NCBI GenBank assembly: GCA_918807975.1
Contig: OU964920.1
Coordinates: 43,739,979-43,803,978 of the forward strand
Direction: 5' to 3'
Length of the DNA: 64,000 nucleotides
DNA from: Aplidium turbinatum
Lineage: Eukaryota > Chordata > Ascidiacea > Aplousobranchia > Polyclinidae
Shown in pieces: positions 53,056-63,729 of the stretch (position 1 is the first letter of the stretch; every line of letters starts with the position of its first letter). The notes below the pieces were generated by a model. It saw only the letters and a program-made list of their open reading frames with translations, did not search any database and was not told the origin of the DNA. A program made the position numbers and the translations under genes.

Positions 53056-56000
53056 TAGTCCAGTCAAAATACGGTTTGACCCTGAACAAATTCCAAGAAA
53101 GCGTTTTAATGTTTTTTTATTACTATTATATGTGGGGAACAACATACTAAAAGTTTACCAAAAATTGATTACCACAAAGGTTCTAAATGTGACGTCATAA
53201 GACGATGACAGCCATCGCACTAAAAATAACCAATATTTCCTTATTTGCAAGTGCACCGAACTGTACTACAACCACGAGAACAATTGCAGTGAATTATTTT
53301 CAGAAGTGTTTCTGGCGCAGGTGAAGTATCTATCATCACTGGAACTAGACTGTTATTCTGCAATTCCCATCCCCATTCAGTAGTGCCCATGGTCTCACCA
53401 TTGTCCATCCAAAGTATTACTTGGAGGTAACTCCGAAGGGCATGATACTTCGTTGCAGAGGAGGTTGGTGGCAGGCGTTCAGGTGTGACAAAGCTTTTGG
53501 CTGAACCAACTTTTTGGCAGAGACTAGAATACCTCATTGCAGACAGATTGTCTCCAGGTTTGCCCCCGAACAATGCCACCATCGCTTTACACCCAGCGTC
53601 TTCAATCTCAGCTATGTTTTTCTTAGGTGTGGAAAACATCGTAGCACAGCTATTTAAGACAGAGTCTCCCTTCAAAACCTTGTGTAGAGCGAGTTTTTTT
53701 CCGATTCCAAAAACCGCGGAAGTGGTATCGCATCCCGTGAATGCATGCAGAAACAGAAGACTGCTGCAGACATCGTTTCCAAGCAACTTCTTCATAACCT
53801 TAATGTCGTATACTGTTGCAGGACTTCCTTTATCCGAGTAGAAATAAAGCTTGTTGCCATTGCTAGTTGACGCGTGATGAAGTAACAACACTAGTCACTA
53901 ATAGATCTGTATCTTCGCCAATGAGACTATTACTTTTGTTGGATGACATTGACACTGCTGCCTTAACAATCTCCACATCTGCATCTCCCTCTGATTGTAT
54001 TACGTGACAACCTCTGTCCTTCATGCATTGTGAAATGAGGTTGATAAGAGACTGTTTGTTCTCCACATTCGAAAGGAAATCCTCCTTTTTCCCGACAAAT
54101 TTCGTTCCTTCAGCAATGTTCACTTTGTTACTTGTTCGATTTTTGCGCCGTCTCTGATGGGTAATGTCCTTGGTATTTGGTCCTCCAATGTAACCATCAA
54201 ATACTATCGTAGCCTTACCATATTGCTTTACTGTGAAAGATGCATAGTCGTCAGCGATTGAACAATATGTCTTACCTTCTGACCACTTCAGTCGATGGAG
54301 AAGAGAACCTCCGTCAAGAACATTATGTTCCACTTCTGGTACATCCTTGAGTACTGCGTCATCTTAACTCTGTTCTTTTATAGTAGCCATCAGTTGTGCT
54401 TTGTTTGGTTTGCGTAAAAGATGTTTTGCCTCAAAGAGGTATGGTGGGTATGGTGAAAGTTCATAGGCCATCACCTCATCAAGGGAAAGATGAGCAGTTT
54501 GAGACACCACAAGAAACCTTTGGAACAAAAGAGCGGGGTCTATTGTTTTGTCCATAGCAACGTCAATTGCCACACTAGATGCCAGGGTCTTGGCTTTCAT
54601 TGACCGCTTGTACTTAACTGAAAACAGTGATTGACCCTCCATTGTTGCCACTATTTCTCTGCCAATGGTAAACAGGTTATGGACATTCACATCCTTATTT
54701 GTATTGACCCCGGTGATAATGTTGCGAAGAGACACTTCATCAGAAAAAGGTGAAAAGATCTCGAGTTTATCTGCAATTTTCTCCAGGTCTTCACGATCTC
54801 TTCTCGTCCTTGACGTTCTTGCCTCCTTGTGTTGTTCACTAGTGACAAAGCTCTGGCGAGTGAAACCCTGCATTGTATCACTGTAGGAAGAGGACACTGG
54901 CACAGACAAAGTCCACAAGGCCCTCTGATGTTCGGACATTCCACTTCCTCTGGTGAGTCCTCCTGCAGTTTTTAGGGAGCGCATCAGAGCTTGCTCGATG
55001 ACTAGGTCGCAACCCAAGCCTGCCCAGTACTGATCAGTACGCCTTACAACATGCAAGCCATTCATAAATCTATGGAACACTGATGGCATATTAAAAAAAT
55101 GGGCAAACATTCGGCTACAGCATGAAGGTGCATCAGCCAGGATCCTGTACGATCGGCCTCGATAAGCTCCTTTACAATTCATACCATCTGTTGTAATTCA
55201 GCCATAGTTTACTGGTGCGAGAGTGAGCGGATAATCCATTTCTTTTGGTGGACAAGAGGTGGACAATTTCACTAAGGCAGGTAGAAGTGATGACCGAACT
55301 CAAGTCACTGTCCCCTGTCAGTGTCCGAGCATACAACTGCTCAAGTTCTTGCAACAGGTCTGCAAAACCGGGATGGTCGCAAAGTACTTTGTCTGCAACT
55401 TGCTGTGTAAGACACTGATCAAGGAGGAGATGGCCACGAACTGCACGCTGAACTGCCTTTCCAGTCATGATGTGTTGCACAGCATTGTCACCGTAAATTG
55501 CTCCCAAGATCTCTTTGATTCCACTCCCATCCAACAACTTTCCTATGGCACCCATAAGATTCATCAATGTGTGGAAGCTCCCGAGCATCAGGACAACATC
55601 TTGAACCGGGCTGTCTTCAGGCACCTCGTGTTTGATTTTTGACGCTTTCCAGTAGAGTGGCTGATCGAATGTAACAACTGCAGCGGAGCGGTGTTTATCA
55701 GCAAGTTTTCACAGATACTCAAGAGTGGAGAAGATGCATGACTTGTCTCCGGAATACATGTCAATGATGGGCAGGAAGATTACCTAAGACGACCCCGGAT
55801 GATCACAGTCTTTATGTAGCATGTGCATCATTCTATTCCAGCTCGGTGCAGGCTGTCTGAAGCGGAAAGACATCTCCCACAATACATCAACCCGATGGTC
55901 AATGGCGTCGAGAAATGGCAAGGGCTTGAATGTTATGTTTCGGCGAGTGTGTTTTGCGAAACGGTATTCCCTTACATCAACTCTGCTTTGTTCAACTATC

Positions 56001-57921
56001 TCCAAGTCCGCAGTGTTCCGTCTGAGAGCAGTGCGACTGACCTTCCTTCTTGGAGTAACAGTAGCTACCATCCCCATGCCGTGGAAAGTCCCCTTCCCAT
56101 CTAAAGTGATGCTATTATGATCGACGTTGTCCGCAGCGAACAGCAGTGCCGTATCCAGTCTGTCTATGGTACCACCGAGTACATCCTGGCCAACAGAAGC
56201 GGCAGCGTTTTCCTCGAATCGCTGAACTTCCGAATATGATGAACAATATCCCATGGCTGAGAGACTGTCTACAAGAAATCGAGACCTGAAATGATGATGT
56301 AGCTGGATTGCTAACCCAAGCTGCAATGGAGCTACTACAGCCCTGGGACGTACTGCCTGAACAACTGATTGTCCAATGCTTGCGACCTTCCTGTGAATGT
56401 CCTTTCCAACGAAGAGGTTTTCAATCAAGCAACGCAAACTCAGGGGGAGATAATCTAAGGAAGACTCACATTCAAGCGAAGAAGTCTTCGGATATTCATC
56501 GGTTGAAGATGGGATCTTAGACTTGATATCGCTCTTGATGAGTTTCGCCGCAGTCTCTATGATGGCTCTCTGCTGGGCTTCTTCATCCTTTTCCTTAATA
56601 CTGAAATAGTGCCTCAGGATTGTTCTTGTCTTTTCACGGAACGTTACAATGTTAGGCAACCCTTCACACTCTGCTATGAATAGCGAATCGCCATACTTCT
56701 CCTCCAGCTTATACCTCAGCCATTTATTACTATAGGTAGCACTGTCTCCTTCTACAAGATACTCCGTCATTTTCTTTGCAAGATCTGTGACAGTCAGTTG
56801 CTTTTCATCGTTGTCCTCGAGAAAGGCACACATTCTCAAGAATGCTTGCTCTTGGACCATGTTCATCGGCCTCCCTACCTTCCGCGGTTTCTTTGTAGTA
56901 GATCCACCACCATGACGCATAGGAATTCCGTAATTTGTCCGAAAGTTAATGTCACATGAACGATGATACAGACAGTCTGCAGCATGTAAGTCCTTCTCAA
57001 AGTACGCGATTCTCCCTTGAATGGTGATTGCCCAGTCATCATTACGCTGTTTGCAATGTGACAAGATGGACCTTACAAATCCATCCGTTTTAACAAAGCT
57101 ATAGTCATCGAAATTAGCACTAGACCTTGTCTTCACCACTTCATGTCCATAGAAGAATCACTGCATCGTGCTACCATAGGATCCAGTAGACACCCGTGTA
57201 CCTCTCTTGGCAGATGAACGATGAACGGAAGTAGCTTTCTTATCCAAGTCTATTTGCTTCTTGTTTATGTAGTTCATACGAAATCTCTCGTGCACCACTG
57301 CTCCAGCAGCTACCACAGTGCTAACGCCCCTCTCAATACTGGCTTTATTGATCCCTTGAGCTCCTTTTGCACCAATCACAACTCTTTCTCTGTCATCTTC
57401 TACTTCATGGCTGCATAAGGGGCAAGTTTCTTGACTTTCCATCATTATTATATAAGTTTTCTTATACAGATTATTATCAGATTATTATCGATGCTTTACT
57501 GTTTACATGTTTTTACAGACCTTCTGATGATCCGTTAGGTGAAACAAAGATACTATCCAGTTATTATAAGTTTTCTTATATATATTTAAGTTATATACAT
57601 TCTCAGCTCTGTAAGAAAAAAATCAATTGTTAGAACCAACAGAAACATTACTGCAATCTATTTATTACAGTCATCAATGAAATCATACACAGAAAACTGT
57701 ACAAAATATGATAGACACTGAAAGGCGAGTCGCCTTTAACATTTTATAGCTTTGGCGGCCATATTCTTTGACGTCACATTTGGACCCTTTGTGGTAACCC
57801 TTTTTTGGTAAACCTTTAGTATGTTTTTCCCTACATGTTATACTACTAAAAAAAACAATAAAACGCTTTCTTGGAATTTGTTCAGGGTAAAGGTTTTTTT
57901 TTTCGTATTTTGTCTGGACTA
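53056..57921 (-). mobile_element. Academ-like DNA transposon with about 145-bp inverted ends
   Basis: Ends TAGTCCAGTCAAAATACGG and CGTATTTTGTCTGGACTA; the similarity runs inward on both sides (CTGAACAAATTCCAAGAAAG, AACATACTAAA, ACCACAAAGG, TGACGTCA), giving inverted repeats at 53056-53197 and 57770-57921. Flanked by TTA on both sides (53053-53055, 57922-57924), a probable 3-bp target-site duplication. The single long gene inside (minus) has an XPG/FEN-like nuclease region and Cys motifs. From memory of the class, Academ transposons are defined by XPG-nuclease proteins and 3-4-bp duplications, hence the name; no helicase domain was seen. It is a decayed copy. Confidence 0.75.
53241..57445 (-). 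pseudogene. XPG/FEN-like nuclease protein of the Academ-like transposon
   Basis: Order on the minus strand: N-terminal zinc motif CPLCSHEVEDD (57425) with VVIGAKGAQGINKASIERG; a second Cys-rich area and RTNYGIPMRHG, GRPMNMVQEQAF; a long middle (RFLVDSLSAMGYCSSYSEV, LFAADNVDHNSITLDGKGTF); VVRRTDQYWAGLGCDLVIEQ and RSLKTAGGLTRGSGMSEHQR; then the XPG-like part: VFDGYIGG, QSEGDADVEIVKAAV (acidic I-region), LIGEDTDLLV, YDIKVMKKLLGND, and the helix-turn-helix-like LHAFTGCDTTSAVFGIGKK; C-terminal CNCSRGCSTVRCTCK (CXC-like), then a stop. The frame is interrupted about six times (in-frame stops near 57158, 55712 and 54361; frame changes near 55784, 55175 and 53885). Roughly 1,370 residues in all. The CXC motif ends abruptly just before the inverted repeat, so the C end may be cut. 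A host gene is unlikely because of the flanking inverted repeats. Confidence 0.72.
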
Positions 57922-57942
57922 TTAGCAGCATGATCGTTGCTT

Positions 57943-59704
57943 ACTTCACAGTGTAGATTCAAACGATCTGTTATAGCCTGATGCTGCGGGTTCTTTTTGG
58001 CAATATCAAATTACACTAGCTTTCGGAACACAGTTCCCTAGTCATGTGCTATGACGAATGGTGTTAAAGTCAGTGAGTGGTTTTTTAAAGTGGCTCTTTG
58101 GTTTAGCTTGAGGCTGCCGGCTGTTGAGTTTCTGTGCTGTTAGGCGTTATTGCTGTGAGGTTTTGTTGGATCAGTTGATTAGGTGACGTAGTTCTTCCCT
58201 TTCGGCGCGGTTGTTGATTTAAGGATTTTGTTTGCTAATGAATATGGCCTCTTTGAAACGTAATTGTACCGCGTCATTTTCTCTTCCAATAATTTTAAAT
58301 TCAAAGTCTGCTTGGCATTGTTGTTGGATGTTGGTGATCAAATACCGAACTTTTATCCGAGCTGAGATGTTCTTTGAGGCGGGAATGGAGTGGGCGGATC
58401 GTGCTGCCTATGTAGCTTTCCTTGCATTTTTTGCATATAATCTTATAGACACAGTTCTTGGTGTTGCACATGTTGTCGTTCCGTAGTTGGCAGTTTTGCA
58501 TCCGGCAGGGTTCGGGTTTTTGTGGTTTTTTAAGTGCGTTTCGGAGGGTTCGGGAGCGCCGAAAGAGGCGGACTGGTAAGTCCAGGTCTTTGAGGATAGC
58601 TATCCAAAATGCTCTCAACCAAGCGCACCCAGCCATCAACTTTGAAATAGAATTACCAACAGCAGACAACACCATCTCACTTCTGGACTTCACCATAAAA
58701 ATCGACAAAGACGGCACAGTCCACCACGAGTTCTACCAGAAAAAAGCAAAGACAAAACTACTTCCACACTTCGACTCGGCCCTACCCACAAGCACTAAGA
58801 AGACCATACTCTTAAACGAAATACAGAGAAGAAGGGATAGATGTTCTTCACCCAATAAAGCAGCACCACACCTGACTGAATTCGAAAAGACAATCAGGGA
58901 AAACGGATACCCCAAAGACTTCCTTAAACAACCACCCAGACGACGACGACAAAGCAAACAACCCTCCCCTCAGACATCATACAACCCAATACATTTAGAA
59001 TTTCCTTATATGAGCGACGACGCGGACCGTAAAATAAAGAAAATCTTCAAAGACCTGGACGTACCAGTCTGCCTCTTTCGGCGCTCCCGAACCCTCCGAA
59101 ACGCACTTAAAAAAACACAAAAACCCGAACCCTGCCGGATGCAAAACTGCCAACTACGGAACGACAACATGTGCAATACCAAGAACTGTGTCTATAAGAT
59201 TATATGCAAAAAATGCAAGGAAAGCTACATAGGCAGCACGATCCGCCCACTCCATTCCCGCCTCAAAGAACATCTCAGCTCGGATAAAAGTTCGGTATTT
59301 GATCACCAACATCCAACAACAATGCCAAGCAGACTTTGAATTTAAAATTATTGGAAGAGAAAATGACGCGGTACAATTACGTTTCAAAGAGGCCATATTC
59401 ATTAGCAAACAAAATCCTTAAATCAACAACCGCGCCGAAAGGGAAGAACTACGTCACCTAATCTACTAATCAACTGATCCAACAAACCTTCACAACAATA
59501 ACGCCAACAGCACAGAAACTCAACAGCCGGCAGCCTCAAGCTAAACCAAAGAGCCACTTTAAAAAACCACTCACTGACTTTAACACCATTCGTCATAGCA
59601 CATGACTAGGGAACTGTGTTCCGAAAGCTAGTGTAATTTGATATTGCCAAAAAGAACCCGCAGCATCAGGCTATAACAGATCGTTTGAATCTACACTGTG
59701 AAGT
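57943..59704. mobile_element. Penelope-like element with long inverted arms
   Basis: The plus-strand part (about 58608-59704) encodes the C end of a Penelope-type reverse transcriptase (FEIELPTADNTISLLDFTIK, HHEFYQKKAKTKLLPHFDSA) followed by a Cys-rich linker and a GIY-YIG endonuclease (NCVYKIICKKCKESYIGSTI). The left part (57943-58608) is a near-exact reverse copy of the last 660 bp or so, a fold-back structure common for this class. It is 5'-truncated: the catalytic RT core is absent. The outer ends (ACTTCACAGTGTAG / CTACACTGTGAAGT) match each other. It lies 20 bp beyond the Academ-like element. High similarity of the arms suggests a rather young insertion. Confidence 0.85.
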
Positions 59705-60117
59705 ACTCAAACATTATTCTTAATGCAAAGTCTTAGATTAGCAATCTGACTGCTCTCAAGCGTGGTAAATCAAACTTGAAACTTTGCACAATGCCGTGGC
59801 CAATTACGGTACTTTTTCAGTTCTGTTGTTTTTATTTCTGACCATCATATTTTTAAATGTAATATTCATTTCCGTCTGGATGTTGACTGTGAAACGAAAA
59901 TTCTTTTGGATTGAAAAAGTTAAATGGTGTTCGACTTCTTGGAGTGTTGGGTGATGACTTGCAGCTGGAAGCCAACAGCAGATATAAGGCATAAGCTTAT
60001 TTATTAATGTCCGCATTGCATTAGTGCGATAATAAAACAAAAATACAAACCGCAGCGAAACCTTGCGGATATAAACCACAAAATATTATTCACTAGAGAG
60101 CAGCGCATCATACTGTT
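59705..60117. other. Stretch with a SINE D fragment only
   Basis: 59790-59850 shares TTGTTTTTATTTCTGACCAT with 49740 and 21060. No gene seen. Confidence 0.4.
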
Positions 60118-60212
60118 ATACCCAGACAGAAAAATCCATTATTTTTACATTGATTCAACGTGTGCAGACGTTGAATCAATGTGAAAATGACGGGTTTTGC
60201 TGTCTGGGTAAT
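60118..60212. mobile_element. Palindromic MITE P90, best copy
   Basis: ACCCAGACAGAAAAATCCAT to ATGACGGGTTTTGCTGTCTG, with a central ACATTGATTCAACGT and its partner ACGTTGAATCAATGT about GTGCAG. Nearly complete palindrome of about 92 bp. Confidence 0.7.
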
Positions 60213-60299
60213 TTAATTCAAACGGTTGGTTTATTTTGCAACTACCAACGTTTTAATAGCAGACTAAAGTTTTGTCGAAGTAACTACCCAGAAGCATCC

Positions 60300-60385
60300 C
60301 GGCTACAAATCAATCATTTGTTACATTAATTTAACATCTATAGATATTTAATCAATGTAAAACGATTGATTTACTGGATGTCAAC
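60300..60385. mobile_element. Palindromic MITE P90, diverged copy
   Basis: AAATCAATCATTTGTTACAT and ATGTAAAACGATTGATTTAC about a central ACATCTATAGATATT. Another weak copy may lie at 60925-60985. 60390-61048 otherwise shows nothing. Confidence 0.5.
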
Positions 60386-61048
60386 ACAAAAGCACAACCC
60401 AGTTTGCTTTGGATGGAAACACGAACCATTGGCTCATGCAAGTTGTCAAAAAAATCTTAAAAATCAGTTGGGATGGAAATAGAAAAAAGAAGTTTATTTG
60501 TACAGATGGTTAGTATTCTGTGATTCAAACTTATATATAGTTGAGTTAAAGTAACAACGAGTTTAGATCACAAACTTAACCGGAATCAATTGCCATCGTA
60601 TTGTGAGCATGCATCATCCAAAAAGAGTTTCATGAAATCTGTGTTCTTGAAAATATTTCATCGGTTCGCAAGTCTACTAATTTGTTCAGAACGATACCGG
60701 CCTCATGATCTTCAGAGCAATTGTTTTGAAAGTTTGGTTTAGTTGTTGTTTTCATAATGAAAAAATTAGTCTGATCGTAATTAAAAACACCACAGATGTT
60801 CCTTCTCAATGCTGTTTGCCTTCCTCAGTGTGAAGTGTTATACAGTACAAAGAAAATTACCGATACCAATTCGTAAATTTTACGTAGTATCAACATTATT
60901 AGACACGCGCACGCAAACAAAGTTCGCCTGTTTTACATCGTTTCAACATCTAGTAACATTGAAATAATGTAAACCATGTGTAAACTTGGAGACTTTTGCT
61001 GACTGAGGTTGCGTTTTCAAGAAACAACACAATGGTTGGAGCAAGATA

Positions 61049-62289
61049 TCACGAGCTATTGGTAACTTCTCGTTGCATTGCCTGCATCTCAGGTTGCCGG
61101 AGGTAATCCATGGATCCCGTTTCTGTGGTCTCCTGGCACAGTACGAAGCAGGGAATAACGCACCAAAGCAAGCAGTCCATCCAGAAACTACCTTCTATTC
61201 CCTGGTTCATGAAATATGGATTAGAGCAAGCAAAAAATAGGGCAAATAGTAAACAAATTATACCGAGCTATCGGCAATCGGCATATCCTAGTAGTTACAG
61301 GACTGGTAAGGTACTCAAAAGAGCGCCAATTCGACACAGCTCAAAAGAAGGGGTGGCTGTGACTTCGACAGGACACTTAAAAGCATGCTTGAACATGAAC
61401 GGGAAGATTGTCTTCCTTGCCTTCCCGTCCACTTAATCTAAATCTTCAATCCCAGGTGTAAGCTTGAAAACGAAAAAAAAAACCTTTGACACCGGCCTGA
61501 CAAAACAGTAGGAGGGCCTCAAGTTTATCTTTTTAAGCCTAAGACACGTCAAACTTAACACCGTTTTGAAGGCAAGATTGGGTTTGCAAGCTGCATTCTA
61601 CAAGGGAGCCAAACTGGCAAAGACATGTTGGCCTGCTGCATGCAAAAATCTGATATATTCGTAATCGAAATTTTACACTCTTGATGAGGCTTCGTAGGTC
61701 ACACTCACAGCTATTGAATGTCGGCTTCATTGCCGAGTGGTGAGAGCCCTGGAACGACGTTCGAAAGGGCGCCGGTTCGACACCGCTCAAGAGCATGCGG
61801 CTGTGTCTTTGGCAGGACACTTAAAGGCATGCCTGAAGGTGGACACAAAGATTGGCTTCCTTGCCTTCCCGTCCACTTAATCTAAATCTTCAACCACCAG
61901 GCGTAAGCCTGGATACGACAAACAGCTATTGAATACTCGAGATACTCGTAAGCAAGGCAATCCAGCTTATCTACAATTTGTGATCTCATTGGCATCAGTG
62001 TGTTATTATAAAATTTGATTTGGGTAACTTTGATTTGTTATAAACTATAAAATCACTGACGTTTGCAAAGTTTTAAAAACATACGACCTACCTTTTTCTT
62101 TCTGATCAAAGCTCTCAGAAGAGCCCCCGTGATGCAAGGAGCTGCTGAAACCCCAATGACCCACAAAACGGGGTTATTTTCCCCAACAGCCTCAGCGTTT
62201 TTCCCCACGGAAAGAGGCCAAGCAAAACAGGTGATGACACTGAGACCTATGTTCCCAAAGCAGCCACAGAGGCCAGTTTTCCAAGCCAT
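61049..62289 (-). CDS. PLAC8-family cysteine-rich protein c
   Basis: Exon 1 62289-62092 (198 nt) and exon 2 61201-61049 (153 nt with stop), phase 0 intron, 116 residues. Exon 1: MAWKTGLCGCFGNIGLSVIT, CFAWPLSVGKNAEAVGENNP, WVIGVSAAPCITGALLRALI, RKKK. Exon 2: GIEGSFWMDCLLWCVIPCFV, LCQETTETGSMDYLRQPE and a short tail. Exon 1 is exactly as long as in genes a and b, 15 kb away, so all three come from one ancestor, with c the most diverged. A GK-A-GE signature and the second Cys cluster are kept. The intron contains two SINE B copies (61300-61475 and 61720-61925, antisense to the gene). Confidence 0.85.
61300..61475 (+). repeat. SINE family B in the PLAC8 c intron
   Basis: AGAGCGCCAATTCGACACAG, GACAGGACACTTAAAAGCAT, CTTCCTTGCCTTCCCGTCCA, TAAGCTTGAAAACG. 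Confidence 0.7.
61720..61925 (+). repeat. SINE family B, best-preserved copy
   Basis: Head with A-box-like TTGCCGAGTGGTGAGAGC and B-box-like GCCGGTTCGACACCGCTCA, body GGCAGGACACTTAAAGGCAT and GGTGGACACAAAGATTGGC, end CCAGGCGTAAGCCTGG. The A-to-B spacing is near that of a tRNA with a long variable arm (Leu or Ser type), suggesting that origin. Confidence 0.78.
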
Positions 62290-62639
62290 TGTATGAAGTA
62301 TTGTAAAAACAAAAAACTTTAAATAAAGTCTGAAAAGCAAAAATTTATGTTATCACTTAGCAAATCAGATGGTTTTTGTATATTGTTGTTCTGCAACTGC
62401 GCTTCACAAATCGCAAAGCTTTTTACGACTATGGTGGTTATTTCAGGTTTTGTATCTTATAGTAGTAACGAGGCTATTGGACCTAACGACTGCTTCAGCC
62501 TTCACAGACAGAGGAACACAAGTCGTCAATTTATTTTGTTTCAACAGCGCCATATATTAACAAACAAGCAGAGTAAATGTAATTGTTAAAACAATGCATT
62601 GTACAACTGTTAGTTTGATTACGGCGCAATCAGGATGGT

Positions 62640-62870
62640 AGTGAAAGACCATAAGCACTTAAGTAGTCACCTAGTCAACCACCCTATAACAGTAAATCAT
62701 ACACATTCATACACACATGAGGGCAGAGGCAACCACACTACTTCAATGAATAAAAAGGGATCCATTTTAAAGTCTTTGACCTAACCTGACCTAGAATCGA
62801 ACCTGAATCTACCAGGTCCAGGAATAGAGTCAAAGAGAGTTGCTACCTGCAACAAAGCTGGTAACAGCTC
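62640..62870 (-). repeat. SINE family C-like element, reverse
   Basis: Plus strand AAAGTCTTTGACCTAACCTG and CTAGAATCGAACCTGAATCT: the reverse of a B box followed by the AGACTTTAAA motif also seen at 13040-13065. 62880-63394 holds nothing clear. Confidence 0.4.
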
Positions 62871-63394
62871 AATGTGCTGCCAACAAACACGACCCGTCAA
62901 ACAAGCTCCTGTAAATCGTTTCTCATTAATAAACATGCAAAAGTGGCTTACGTTGCATTTTCTATATAGCAGGCCTTAAAACTCGTGTTTTTTTCCGGCA
63001 GCCATCGTGGCCTACCGAGAGCTCCTTCTCGGCGGCTAAATCTGTGCGCTTGGAGGCCAAAATACAATAACGATAGCACAAGTAAATAGCATTAAACTTG
63101 CAACAATGTTAAAATGATCACTTAGCGTTGTTGAAGTCTGGGCGACGTCCTGCAATAGAACCGTTGTACCACGCATTAAATGCTTTACGGGATTGTAATC
63201 CGGTATTGCGGGACCATCTAACGACCCTAAATTGTTTTAACTGCTTGCAGCTCAGTAAATTGTTTCAACTGCACACCGCCTTTCATAAAACCTGACCATT
63301 TATTCCGTTATGATGTCACCATTGAGGGTGTGAAGTCACTAACCCACAGCGTTCTCAACTATGAAGACACGTGTTTTACCCACAGAGTCAACTA

Positions 63395-63485
63395 ACCTAG
63401 TTCTCCTTTTTAACAACGATTCAATGTCCGACAACATTGAATCGATATAAAAACGACAATATTGCCAGCCGATGTAAATTAGCAC
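63395..63485. mobile_element. Palindromic MITE P90, diverged copy
   Basis: AACAACGATTCAATGTCCGA against ACAACATTGAATCGATATAA; ends are worn. Confidence 0.45.
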
Positions 63486-63729
63486 TTCGGATTAACACTT
63501 CGTTAAAATAAACATCGGGAATTGCAAACAAGACTTACAGCGCTGGTGATCGCAGCTGGATATATTCAATACAACAGTAGTGACTATGATGCGCTGACCT
63601 AATTCTGCGTCACTCTTTGATACTATATATTTTCGACATTTAATCCACGATCATTCTATTGCGAAATTAAATAATTGGCTAGAAGAAACCGGCGGCCAAA
63701 CTTGGCCGACGGAGGAGGTAACACAGGCG

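Noticed and set aside
53485-53841. Plus-strand frames opposite the XPG-like gene
   Set aside because: Shadows of the minus-strand coding sequence.
53056-57921. Host gene for an uncharacterised XPG-domain protein
   Set aside because: It is bounded by long inverted repeats and a short target duplication and carries several frame interruptions, so a transposon is more likely.
58021-58040. Intact hammerhead at the ends of the Penelope-like element (GGAAC/GTTCC hairpin followed by GAAAGCTAG)
   Set aside because: The hairpin and GAAA resemble part of the core, but no CTGATGA-like segment is in place.
58232-58486. Host gene encoding a small hydrophobic protein (frame present twice, 58232-58486 and 59408-59154)
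   Set aside because: Antisense of the GIY-YIG region in both arms of the Penelope-like element.
61720-61925. Functional tRNA gene
   Set aside because: A and B boxes are recognisable but no complete cloverleaf or acceptor stem is present, and the sequence recurs many times with a common body: a SINE.
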